A stretch of DNA of 64,000 nt from Palsa-601 sp963801185 (GTDB taxonomy: Bacteria; Actinomycetota; Acidimicrobiia; Acidimicrobiales; Bog-793): the NCBI GenBank assembly GCA_963801185.1, contig CAWDDW010000003.1, positions 1,426,001 through 1,490,000 on the forward strand. The letters are read 5' to 3'. Shown here in pieces: positions 18,417 through 34,541 of the stretch. The notes under the pieces are model-generated. The model made no database searches. It was not told the origin of the DNA and saw only the letters and a program-made list of their open reading frames with translations. How positions within the stretch are numbered: the stretch's first letter is position 1; the number at the start of each line of letters is the position of its first letter. The position numbers and the translations under genes were made by a program.

Positions 18417-18489
18417 GCCCCCTTAGCTCAGTCGGCAGAGCACAGCCATGGTAAGGCTGGTGTCGTCGGTTCGATTCCGACAGGGGGCT
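18417..18489 (+). tRNA. tRNA-Thr (GGT)
   Basis: A 73-base tRNA. The acceptor GCCCCCT pairs with AGGGGGC. Anticodon stem CAGCC/GGCTG encloses ATGGTAA with anticodon GGT. The T arm is GTCGG-TTCGATT-CCGAC. CCA is not encoded. It lies four bases before tRNA-Met. Confidence 0.96.
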
Positions 18490-18493
18490 CCCT

Positions 18494-18570
18494 GGCGGCG
18501 TAGCTCAGTTGGTAAGAGCACACGGCTCATAATCGTGGGGTCGCGGGTTCGAGTCCCGCCGCCGCTACCA
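18494..18570 (+). tRNA. tRNA-Met (CAT), elongator type
   Basis: A 77-base tRNA including encoded CCA. Acceptor GGCGGCG pairs with CGCCGCT (terminal G-U). The anticodon loop CTCATAA carries CAT. The T arm is GCGGG-TTCGAGT-CCCGC. The anticodon stem lacks the three consecutive G-C pairs of initiator tRNA. It directly precedes rpmG. Confidence 0.93.
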
Positions 18571-18600
18571 GGCCCGTTAGGCACGACGACAGGAAGACGA

Positions 18601-18765
18601 ATGGCAAAGAACGAGAAGAGAGTCCAAGTGACGCTCGCATGCGAGGTCTGCAAGCGGCGCAACTACATCACGACCAAGAACAAGCAGAACGATCGCGAGC
18701 GGATCGAGATGAAGAAGTACTGCCGCTTCGATCGCCAGCACACCGTTCACAAAGAGACACGCTGA
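18601..18765 (+). CDS. rpmG: 50S ribosomal protein L33
   Basis: A 54-residue L33 of the 50S subunit. It contains TLACEVCKRRNYITTKNKQN and KKYCRFDRQHTVHKETR. The first zinc knuckle CxxC is intact. The second reads CRFD, where C+ paralogues usually have CxxC, so zinc binding by four Cys is incomplete. It follows tRNA-Met by 30 bases, and AGGAAG precedes the ATG. Confidence 0.95.
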   Translation: MAKNEKRVQVTLACEVCKRRNYITTKNKQNDRERIEMKKYCRFDRQHTVHKETR

Positions 18766-18827
18766 GCCGGACTCGCCGGTGAGCGCACTGCGACTCCCGT
18801 CGCCTGCGGCAGGGGAGTTGTCGGCGC

Positions 18828-19500
18828 GTGCGGGGTTGAGCGGCTCGACGCGCTCGCCGCGCGGGCGCGCGAGGGGGACAGGGAGGCGTTCGAACGGCTC
18901 GTGGTGGCGACTACGCCCACCTGCTACCAGCTTGCCTTCCGCCTTGTCGGCAACGAGCACGACGCCCGCGACGTCGTCCAGGAGACGTATCTCCGGGCCT
19001 ATCGCGGACTCAAGCGATTCCGGGGCGACGCGGCGGTCACCACGTGGCTCTACCGGATCACCGTCAACTGCGCCGCTCGCCTGCTCGAGCGCCGGAGCCG
19101 GTCGGCGACCGCGATTCTCGACGAGAGCATGGATCTCGCGGACCTTCGACCAGAGCGCGACCCCGAGTCGGTCGCCAGCGCATCCGACGAACGCGTCCGC
19201 CTCGTCGAGGCACTGGGCGAGCTGCCGGACGCGCTGAGAGTGGTCGTCGTCCTGCGGGACGTCTACGACCTCCCACATCGCGAGATCGCCCGCGAGCTCG
19301 GCATCAGCCAGGCGGCCGCCAAGGTCCGGCTCCACCGGGCTCGTCGGCTTCTGCGTGAGCGGATCTTCCCTGGCCGGCGGTCAGGCCCGGCCGACGGCGG
19401 CGGTGCGCCCGAGCAGGCTCTTGCGGCCGGCACCTCACATACCCGCGCTGAGGACCAGAAGACGCCCTCTGCCGGGTCTCTCGACGAGGAGGCGAGCTGA
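18828..19500 (+). CDS. ECF-type RNA polymerase sigma factor (probable +1 frame break at its 5' end)
   Basis: Sigma-70 region 2 begins DALAARAREGDREAFERLV and includes EHDARDVVQETYLRAYRGL. Region 4 includes LPDALRVVVVLRDVYDLPHREIARELGISQAAAKVRLHRARR. The correct frame has no ATG, GTG or TTG upstream of region 2. Removing one T from GGTTGAG (18834-18840) joins it to GTG 18828, preceded by AGGGGAG, giving about 223 residues. An alternative is GTG 18779 with one missing base. The anti-sigma gene follows immediately. The pair probably regulates a stress or envelope response, an inference from context. Confidence 0.85.
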
Positions 19501-19504
19501 GGCG

Positions 19505-19963
19505 ATGGGCGAGCCAGCGCTGGTCGAGGAGTGCCGCCGGGCCTGGGAACGGTTCGGCCGGCCCTGGAGGCGGCCCGGGAACGTGGCGTGCGAGCAGGTC
19601 GCGAGCGATCTCCCGGCGATCCTGGACGGCGGTGCGGAGGCGTCGGGCGTTCTCGTCGCTCACGTCGAGTACTGCCTAAGGTGCCAGGCAGAGATCGCCC
19701 GCTATCGCAAGCTGCTGCGCCTGTTGCACCAGGTGCGTTCGAGCGACGTCGCCGTGCCGGCCGGCGTCGTCGCAGACGTGCTGTCCTCTCTCGAGAACGC
19801 CGCCAGCCGGCAGGCGATCCGCTCGGTGTTGACCGGCCGGCGGATCGCCTATAGCTCGGCGGTCCTCGCGGCGGTCGGGACGGGCACGACCCTCGTCGTC
19901 TTCGCCCTCGCGCGAAGCCGCGCCGAGAACGGGGAGAGGCGCACGCAGGGAGCCTCTCTGTAA
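19505..19963 (+). CDS. Membrane-anchored zinc-type anti-sigma factor
   Basis: A 152-residue protein. It has a zinc-binding anti-sigma motif, HVEYCLRC (HxxxCxxC), with an upstream Cys in NVACEQVASDLPAILDG. One hydrophobic helix lies near the C-terminus (YSSAVLAAVGTGTTLVVFAL). That layout matches ZAS-domain anti-sigma factors that hold an ECF sigma at the membrane. ATG 19505 follows the sigma gene by four bases, which supports them being a pair. Confidence 0.8.
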   Translation: MGEPALVEECRRAWERFGRPWRRPGNVACEQVASDLPAILDGGAEASGVLVAHVEYCLRCQAEIARYRKLLRLLHQVRSSDVAVPAGVVADVLSSLENAASRQAIRSVLTGRRIAYSSAVLAAVGTGTTLVVFALARSRAENGERRTQGASL

Positions 19964-20073
19964 GCCTCGCCCGGCCCCGCCGCGCCTGCCTATGGACGTG
20001 CATCCTGGTGCTAACGTTGTGGCGCCCAGGCTGCTAGCTGCTCCGCCCGTCGCGGGTTGCCGCGCCTGTGCGG

Positions 20074-20146
20074 AGGGCAGTAGCTCAATTGGTAGAGCAC
20101 CGGTCTCCAAAACCGGCGGTTGGGGGTTCAAGTCCCTCCTGCCCTG
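20074..20146 (+). tRNA. tRNA-Trp (CCA)
   Basis: A 73-base tRNA. Acceptor AGGGCAG pairs with CTGCCCT. Anticodon stem CCGGT/ACCGG encloses CTCCAAA with anticodon CCA. The T loop is TTCAAGT. A tRNA-Trp gene directly before secE-nusG is the common bacterial arrangement. Confidence 0.96.
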
Positions 20147-20183
20147 CTCAACCAGCTCGTGACGTTCGAGCCGAGGTACACGC

Positions 20184-20514
20184 GTGAACCGAGAGACCAA
20201 GCGAATGATGCAGCGCCAGGGAGCGCTCGGGCCAGATGGTGCTCCCGCCGCGGCCGGAGCCGGTTCCGGCCCGGGCAATCGCCGGCCAGGCGGTGCCGCC
20301 AGCCCGAGAGCCGAGCGGCCCGGGATTCCTGAGCGCTCGGTCGAGTACATCCGAGAGGTGCGCAGCGAGCTTCCAGAAGGTCGCCTGGCCGGGGCGTACC
20401 GAGGTAGCCAACTACACCGTGGTCGTGCTCGTCACCGTCGTGCTGTTGACGCTGTTCGTGTTCTTCCTCGACTACGCCTTTGCAAAGGGCGTCATCTACC
20501 TGTTCCGCAAGTGA
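20184..20514 (+). CDS. secE: Preprotein translocase subunit SecE (one +1 frame break)
   Basis: Essential small subunit of the SecYEG translocon, about 109 residues when corrected. A Gly/Pro/Ala-rich N-terminal segment is followed by the SecE amphipathic region YIREVRSE, then VAWPGRTEVANYTVVV, then one TM helix ending FAKGVIYLFRK. The two halves lie in different frames. The break is GAGCTTC at 20367-20373, and dropping one T gives RSELQKVAWPGR, the family sequence. The GTG start at 20184 gives the best N-terminus. nusG follows. Confidence 0.92.
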
Positions 20515-20531
20515 GCGAGGCCACCGAAGTG

Positions 20532-21309
20532 ATGAGTGACGAAGTCCTCGACGCCGCCGCCGACACCAGCACCGTGGATGCCGACGCTCCGTCCGCCCCG
20601 ACCACCGAGGACACGGTCGTCGACGCCAGCGTCGAGACCGATGCCAGCGTCGCCGCCGCCGCCGCTGTCGAAGACGCTGCGGGCTCAGGCGACGAAGCGC
20701 TCGACGCCCTGCTCGAGGAGGAGGACGCCGAGCTGGTGGAGGTCGAGCGCGTCCCCAGCCCTTACGATCGGCCTGGCAGCTGGTACGTCGTTCACACCTA
20801 CGCCGGGTACGAGAACAAGGTGAAGTCGAACCTCGAGAGCCGCATCGGGTCCATGAACATGGAAGAGCGCATCTACGAGGTCGTGATCCCGATGGAAGAA
20901 GTCATCGAGGTCAAGAACGGGAAGCGAGTCCCTGTCCAGCGCAAGGTCTACCCCGGCTATCTGCTGTGCCGCTGCGACCTCGACGACGACTCGTGGTCGG
21001 TCATCCGCCAGACGCCTGGTGTGACCAGCTTCGTGGGACCAGGCACCAAGCCCACGCCCCTCAGCAGAGCGGAGATCGAGAGCATCCTCCAAGTACGCCC
21101 GGAAGGCGTCGAGGGGCCAAAGCGCGTGAGAGCTCGCCTCGAGTACGAGGTGGGCGAGACCGTGCGTGTGAAGGAAGGTCCGTTCGCGGACTTCTCCGGC
21201 CAGATCGCCGAGATCAATGAGGACCAGCTCAAGCTGAAGGTCCTCGTCAACATCTTCGGCCGGGAGACCCCGGTCGAGCTCGAAGTTCAGCCAGGTCGCA
21301 AAGCTCTAG
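20532..21309 (+). CDS. nusG: Transcription termination/antitermination factor NusG (one +1 frame break at the 3' end)
   Basis: NusG binds RNA polymerase and couples it to Rho or the ribosome. About 75 N-terminal residues are acidic/Ala-rich. The NGN domain begins SWYVVHTYAGYENKVKSNL. The C-terminal KOW domain contains VRVKEGPFADFSGQIAEI and VNIFGRETPVELE. As given, the frame misses its stop and runs into rplK. Removing one A from GAAG at 21282-21285, just after GAGCTC, gives the canonical end EFSQVAKL and TAG at 21307-21309. Corrected length is about 258. ATG 20532 and GTG 20529 are both possible starts. Confidence 0.93.
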
Positions 21310-21361
21310 CGCGACCTGGTCGCAGGTATCACCAACAACAGCCAAGGAGAAGGCGTCGACA

Positions 21362-21787
21362 ATGGCACGCCGCCGTGTCAGTGCAATCGTGAAGATCCAG
21401 CTCCCCGCCGGAGCTGCAACACCCGCGCCCCCGGTCGGGACGGCGCTCGGGCCGCACGGCGTGCAGACCATGGAATTCTGCAAGCAGTACAACGCCGCCA
21501 CCGAGAACCAGCGGGGCACGATCATCCCCGTGGAGATCACGATCTACGAGGATCGCACGTTCACGTTCGTCCTGAAGACCCCGCCCACGACGGTGCTCTT
21601 GCGAGAAGCCGCCGGGATCGAGAAGGGCAGCAACCTGACCGGTCGCGAGGGCGTGGGATCGATCGATGACCGTCAGCTCACCGAGATCGCCGAGAAGAAG
21701 ATGCCCGACCTCAACGCGAACGACATCGACGCCGCCAAGCGTCAGGTTGCCGGCACCGCCCGCTCGATGGGCATCTCGGTCAACTGA
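21362..21787 (+). CDS. rplK: 50S ribosomal protein L11
   Basis: A 141-residue L11, the usual length. It contains KIQLPAGAATPAPPVGTALG and the C-terminal RNA-binding segment KMPDLNANDIDAAKRQVAGT. It forms the GTPase-associated region with L10 and L12 and is the thiostrepton-site protein. It lies 52 bases after the corrected nusG stop and upstream of rplA. Confidence 0.97.
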   Translation: MARRRVSAIVKIQLPAGAATPAPPVGTALGPHGVQTMEFCKQYNAATENQRGTIIPVEITIYEDRTFTFVLKTPPTTVLLREAAGIEKGSNLTGREGVGSIDDRQLTEIAEKKMPDLNANDIDAAKRQVAGTARSMGISVN

Positions 21788-21819
21788 GCGGCGACGAGAA
21801 GCTCAAGAAGGGAACCAAC

Positions 21820-22542
21820 GTGACCAAGGGAAAGAGATACATCGACGCGATGGCGTGTTTCGATCGGCAGCGTCTCTACACCCCCATCGAAGCGGCTGAG
21901 CTCGTAAAGAGCCTTGCTACGGCCAAGTTCGACGAGACCGTCGAGATGGCCGTGCGCCTCGGTGTCGACCCGCGCCGTGCCGACCAGATAGTTCGAGGCT
22001 CGCTCAGCTTGCCGGCCGGGACGGGTCGCACTCTGCGGGTGGCAGTCTTCGCCTCCGGTGAGGCCGCTGCCGAGGCCCGTGCGGCGGGCGCCGACGTCGT
22101 CGGCTCCGACGACCTCGTGGCGAGGATCGAGAAGGAAGGGTTCCTCGACTTCGACATCACGATCGCCACTCCGGACCTCATGGCCCAAGTCGGGCGCCTC
22201 GGCCGGATCCTCGGGCCTCGTGGCCTCATGCCGAACCCCAAGACCGGAACCGTCACGACAGATGTAGGGCGCGCCGTGACCGAATTCCGCGGCGGCCGCG
22301 TGGAGTACCGCACAGACCGCGTCGGGAACGTTCACATGCCTATCGGCAAGGTCTCGTTCACCCGAGAGCAGCTTCTAGACAACTACCGAGCCGTGATCGA
22401 CGAGCTAATCCGGGTGAAGCCGGCCGCCGCGAAGGGCCGGTACGTCCGCTCCATAACGCTCTCGTCGACGATGGGGCCAGGAGTGCACATCGACCCGGCG
22501 AGAGCCCGGATCACCGACGAGGAGATGGCCGCCTCGGCCTGA
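21820..22542 (+). CDS. rplA: 50S ribosomal protein L1
   Basis: A 240-residue L1 of the ribosomal stalk and a known mRNA-level repressor of the L11 operon. Conserved segments are GRILGPRGLMPNPKTGTVT (about 128) and SSTMGPGVHID at the C-terminus. GTG 21820 is preceded by a purine-rich AAGAAGGGA. A 207-base leader separates it from rplJ. Confidence 0.97.
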   Translation: MTKGKRYIDAMACFDRQRLYTPIEAAELVKSLATAKFDETVEMAVRLGVDPRRADQIVRGSLSLPAGTGRTLRVAVFASGEAAAEARAAGADVVGSDDLVARIEKEGFLDFDITIATPDLMAQVGRLGRILGPRGLMPNPKTGTVTTDVGRAVTEFRGGRVEYRTDRVGNVHMPIGKVSFTREQLLDNYRAVIDELIRVKPAAAKGRYVRSITLSSTMGPGVHIDPARARITDEEMAASA

Positions 22543-22749
22543 CCTGCGGGGGTGCGCTGGTCGGCTACCATGACCAGGCACAAACTGACCAGTCGCCAAA
22601 GACATCCGGTGCACCTCGGTGCGTAAAGGGCTAGCGCCCGCCTGACGAGGCGAAGTCCAAGGGCTTCCTTTCGTCATGCTGCGCTGCGCCCTGCGGGGCG
22701 GCCGGTCAACGCAGATCGCAGCAGATAAGACGAGACGAAGGGAGCACAG
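22543..22749 (+). promoter_or_regulatory. Untranslated leader of rplJ-rplL, candidate L10 autoregulatory region
   Basis: This 207-base stretch between rplA and rplJ has no credible ORF. By position it is the L10 leader, where L10-(L12) complexes bind to repress translation in many bacteria. A possible -10 hexamer TACCAT lies at 22566. The region contains GC-rich inverted segments near 22595-22650, but I could not fold it reliably. Confidence 0.4.
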
Positions 22750-23514
<765 letters not shown>

Positions 23515-23560
23515 CGGCGAAGACACAGATCAATTACCGACCGAGACACAACAGGGAGCA

Positions 23561-23948
23561 ATGATGGCAACCAAGGAAGAGATCCTCGACGGCATCGCAT
23601 CGATGACGGTGCTCGAAGCTCGGCGAGCTCCTGAAGGAGTTCGAGGAGCGCTTCGGCGTGACAGCGGCTGCGCCTGTGGCAGTTGCTGCCGCACCGGTGG
23701 CAGGCGCTGGGGCCGAGGCACCGGCCGAGGAGGAGCAGGACGAGTTCGACGTGGTCCTGACGGCGGCGGGCGACAAGAAGATCCAGGTGATCAAGGAGGT
23801 CCGTGCGCTCACGAACCTCGGCCTGAAGGAGGCCAAGGACCTCGTCGACGGGGCGCCGAAGGCTGTGCTCGAGAAGGTGTCCAAAGAGGACGCCGAGAAG
23901 GCAAAGGCGCAACTCGAGACCGCCGGCGCGGCAGTCGAGCTCAAGTAG
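23561..23948 (+). CDS. rplL: 50S ribosomal protein L7/L12 (one +1 frame break)
   Basis: Stalk protein that recruits translational GTPases, about 128 residues. The N-terminal dimerisation helix starts MATKEEILDGIASMTVLE. The Ala/Pro hinge and the C-terminal domain (KIQVIKEVRALTNLGLKEAK, then DLVDGAPKAVLEKVS) are in the next frame. The break is GAAGCTC at 23615-23621. Removing one A gives VLELGELLKEFEERFGV, the conserved sequence. Two adjacent ATG codons (23561, 23564) could start it. Confidence 0.95.
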
Positions 23949-23970
23949 CAGACGACCCAGCATTGGGGTG

Positions 23971-24015
23971 CCGGGCGCCCGGCGTCGCGGGCAAACCTTG
24001 ACGCCGGGCGCCCGG
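23971..24015 (+). terminator. Stem-loop between rplL and rpoB (attenuator or partial terminator)
   Basis: A perfect 14-bp inverted repeat (23971-23984 with 24002-24015) encloses a 17-base loop. Each arm is itself built on the palindrome CCGGGCGCCCGG. No T-tract follows. A partial terminator or processing site between rplJL and rpoBC is common in bacteria, so that role is inferred. Confidence 0.6.
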
Positions 24016-24050
24016 TCCCGTACCCTTCCCCAGGGCAAGCGCTCCGGGGG

Positions 24051-24079
24051 TTGCTCGCGCGCCGCGTCGCGAGTATGCT
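24051..24079 (+). promoter_or_regulatory. Candidate rpoB promoter
   Basis: TTGCTC (24051-24056) and TATGCT (24074-24079) are separated by 17 bases, about 110 bases before the rpoB start. It follows the stem-loop, which would suit a separate rpoBC promoter. Confidence 0.5.
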
Positions 24080-24191
24080 GTCATGTTGCCGTGCCCTCCC
24101 CGCGTCTCATCGCAATCGCTTTGTTGCCTTGACGCGCGCCCAGACACGGTCCGCCCTTCTCTGGTCGACCCGTTCTCGCGAGGAGTAGACC

Positions 24192-27758
<3,567 letters not shown>

Positions 27759-27759
27759 G

Positions 27760-31875
<4,116 letters not shown>

Positions 31876-31894
31876 GGCCAGAGTGACAGGTGTG

Positions 31895-31935
31895 GACAGA
31901 GCCGCCGCTCCGTCGTCCGGAGCGGCGGCTCTGTC
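31895..31935 (+). terminator. Terminator hairpin after rpoC
   Basis: A perfect 18-bp stem (31895-31912 with 31918-31935) with a 5-base loop starts 20 bases after the rpoC stop. It lacks a T-tract, as many actinobacterial terminators do. Confidence 0.8.
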
Positions 31936-32073
31936 GCGCTTGCCCTTGCGTGTGCACGCAGGGTCGCGTCCGGTCAGACTTTCTCTTGGGAGCTGTCGAT
32001 CCGGCGGTCTCTCGTTCGTCGGTAACAAACAGCCGGCCCGAGAGGCGGACCGGCCTGCGAGAGGAGGCGAGAG

Positions 32074-32415
32074 ATGGCTGAGTATCTGGTGTTGATCTAC
32101 GAGGACGAGTCCGCATACGCGAGTGGCGAGGCGTACGGCCAGGCGATGACGGACCACTCGGCGTTCGGCGACGCGAACGCCGCTGCCCTGCGCGGAGGCA
32201 ACGCATTGCACCCGACGTCCGCGGCGACGAGCATCCGCGGCTTCGGGACAGACAGCTTCACGGTCACCGACGGTCCGTTCGCCGAGACCAAGGAAGCCCT
32301 CGGCGGCTACTACATCGTGGAGGCAGCAGATCTCGACGAGGCGATCTCGCTCGCCAAGCAGGTCCCCGCTCGCCACGGCGGCGTCGAGGTCCGTCCGATC
32401 ATGGTGTTCGACTGA
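32074..32415 (+). CDS. DGPF-domain (YCII-like) protein
   Basis: A 113-residue protein beginning MAEYLVLIYEDESAY and carrying the name-giving motif in FTVTDGPFAETKEALGGYY. This YCII-related family is strongly associated with ECF42 sigma factors, and such a gene follows nine bases downstream. The biochemical role of DGPF proteins is not established. AGGAGGCGAGAG precedes the ATG. Confidence 0.9.
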   Translation: MAEYLVLIYEDESAYASGEAYGQAMTDHSAFGDANAAALRGGNALHPTSAATSIRGFGTDSFTVTDGPFAETKEALGGYYIVEAADLDEAISLAKQVPARHGGVEVRPIMVFD

Positions 32416-32423
32416 ACAGCGAG

Positions 32424-33689
32424 GTGGGTGAGTCCCTCGCTGCAGTCTCTGCTTCCGTCGCGGACGCGCACCGTCGTGAGTGGGGCTACGTCCTCGCCTC
32501 GACGGTGCGCGTCACGCGAGATCTCGATGTCGCCGAGGAGTGCGTGCAAGAGGCGTATGCGCGGGCGCTGACGGCCTGGTCCACGTCCGGCATCCCGCGC
32601 AACAAGGGAGCGTGGCTCACCACGGTGGCGCGTCGCCGGGCGCTCGATCTCGCTCGGCGGGAGACCAACTGGCGCCGGGCGATGCCCCTGCTGGTCGAGC
32701 CAGTCGAGACCCGAGCAGAGGATCCGGGCGATGCCTTGGCCAGCCCCGATGAGGGGTCACTGACAGACGACAGGCTTCGCCTCGTCTTCACCTGCTGTCA
32801 CCCGGCCCTCGGTCGCGAGGCGCAGGTCGCCCTCACTCTCCGCCTGTTGTGCGGTCTGTCGACGGCGGAGGTTGCAAGGGCCTTCCTCGTGAGCGAGCCC
32901 ACGATGGCCGCGCGGCTCACGAGGGCGAAGAAGAAGATCGCCGCTGCTCGCATTCCCTACCGCGTCCCGGCCCGGGACGACCTTCCCGAACGAGTGGAGG
33001 GAGTGCTCGACGTCGTGCACCTGCTCTTCACGACCGGACACGCGGCGCCTGTAGGAGCCGACCTCGTGCGTCGGGACCTCGTCGAGCGGGCTCTGGATCT
33101 CGCTCGCATGCTGCGAGGGCTGCTCCCTGCGGACGCCGATGTGGCGGGCCTGCTCGCCCTCGTCCTGCTAACAGACTCTCGCCGAGCGACTCGAGTGTCG
33201 GAGGACGGCCGGCTACTGCTCCTCGAAGAGCAAGACAGGCGCCGATGGGACCGCGGAGCTATCAGTGAGGGTCTGGCACTCGTCCGTGAGGCTCTCGGCC
33301 GCCGACCGCCCGGTCGGTACGCTCTCCAGGCGGCCATCGCCGCCGTACACGCGGAGGCGCCCCGATGGGAGGACACGGACTGGTCGGAGATCGTCGCGCT
33401 CTACGACGAACTCTGCGTCGTGTGGCCGTCGCCCGTGGTGGCGCTCAATCGAGCTGTCGCCGTCGGCATGGCTCTCGGGCCGCATGCCGGCCTCGAGGCA
33501 CTCGATGCGATTGCAGGCGACGCTCGGCTCGAGAGCTACGGGTACCTCCATTCGGCGCGGGCTGACTTCCTGCGCCGCTTGGGACGCGTGGCCGAGGCTC
33601 GGGTGAGCTACGAGGAAGCACTCAGCCTCACGGAGAACGAGGTAGAGCGCGTCTTCCTGGCCGGCCGGCTGAGCCAGCTCATCGACTGA
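32424..33689 (+). CDS. ECF42-type RNA polymerase sigma factor
   Basis: A 421-residue sigma factor. Region 2 (about 15-90) includes DLDVAEECVQEAYARALTAW. Region 4 (about 125-180) includes LTLRLLCGLSTAEVARAFLV. The long C-terminal TPR-like extension contains LLFTTGHAA and RYALQAAIAAVHAEAP, the hallmark of the ECF42 group. ECF42 factors lack a classical anti-sigma partner and control DGPF genes. The GTG start at 32424 lies eight bases after the DGPF stop; the two form an operon. Confidence 0.92.
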   Translation: MGESLAAVSASVADAHRREWGYVLASTVRVTRDLDVAEECVQEAYARALTAWSTSGIPRNKGAWLTTVARRRALDLARRETNWRRAMPLLVEPVETRAEDPGDALASPDEGSLTDDRLRLVFTCCHPALGREAQVALTLRLLCGLSTAEVARAFLVSEPTMAARLTRAKKKIAAARIPYRVPARDDLPERVEGVLDVVHLLFTTGHAAPVGADLVRRDLVERALDLARMLRGLLPADADVAGLLALVLLTDSRRATRVSEDGRLLLLEEQDRRRWDRGAISEGLALVREALGRRPPGRYALQAAIAAVHAEAPRWEDTDWSEIVALYDELCVVWPSPVVALNRAVAVGMALGPHAGLEALDAIAGDARLESYGYLHSARADFLRRLGRVAEARVSYEEALSLTENEVERVFLAGRLSQLID

Positions 33690-33819
33690 CTGAGGTCAAC
33701 CCAGCACCGCAACGACCGTCGTGGAGTCGTTTCCATCACGACTTGGACGTTCCGGTCCACCGGCGGCCTGGGCCAATCCGTCGCTGGATGCCGGGGCTGA
33801 CACTCTCTAGTCTTGGCAC

Positions 33820-34447
33820 GTGTCCGAGTCCCTGGGTCCGATCGAACCTGCTGCCGGTCCCCTTCCCATCCGCGCGTCGGACGCAGAGCGCGAACATGCA
33901 GTCCAGCGACTCTCCGCGGCGTGCGCGGAAGGCCGCCTGACCTTGGAGGAGCTCGGCGTCCGAGTCTCATCGGCTTATTCGGCCGTCGCTCGGAGCGAGC
34001 TTCGAGTCGCTCTTGTCGGACCTGCCCGATGTCACGGCGCCCGGGTCAAGCCCGGTGCCGGCGCCGGTCGGGGCGCCCGCTGGAGTGGTCGACGTGAAGC
34101 GGCATCGCCCGCGCGGCAAGTGGATCGTGTCGATAATGAGCCAGGCTTCGAGAAGTGGCCATTGGCGTATCGCTTCGCAGGTCAAAGTGGTCACCGTGAT
34201 GGGCGAGACCACGCTTGACCTGCGTCACGCCATCATCGAGAGCTCGGAGATCGAGATCCATCTGTTCTTGTTGATGGGTCAGCAGCGCGTGATCGTCCCC
34301 GAGGGCGTTGAAGTTGAGGTCACAGGTTTCGTGTTGATGGGGGACAGGCGTGTGAAGGTCACCCCAGTCCTGCCGCGTCCGGGCGTGCCTCGCCTGCACA
34401 TCCGTGTGATCGGCATGATGGGTGAAGTCAGGGTGACGACGGGCTGA
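33820..34447 (+). CDS. DUF1707 protein with LiaF-like C-terminal domain (one +1 frame break)
   Basis: The N-terminal DUF1707 domain (about 15-67) reads IRASDAEREHAVQRLSAA and EGRLTLEELGVRVSSAY. The C-terminal part (about 120-208), with GETTLDLRHAIIESSEIEIH and a repeat-like beta pattern, resembles the LiaF/DUF2154 cell-wall-stress domain. The halves are in different frames. Dropping one T from GAGCTTC at 33997-34003 gives RSELESLLSDLPDVTAPG. Corrected length is about 208. The function is unknown; envelope stress is a reasonable guess from the domains. Confidence 0.82.
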
Positions 34448-34541
34448 GCCACGCGGCACGGCTTCGGAGCCGCCGGCATCTCTCCACGCAATCGGGTCCG
34501 CCTCGTGGAACAACGAAGGAGAAGACGAGGACGTGGGCGAC

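Noticed and set aside
20184..21392. A continuous SecE-NusG frame running into rplK
   Set aside because: The secE half is out of frame after 20371, and the last 30 codons beyond the NusG KOW domain are out of frame after 21284. Two insertions explain it.
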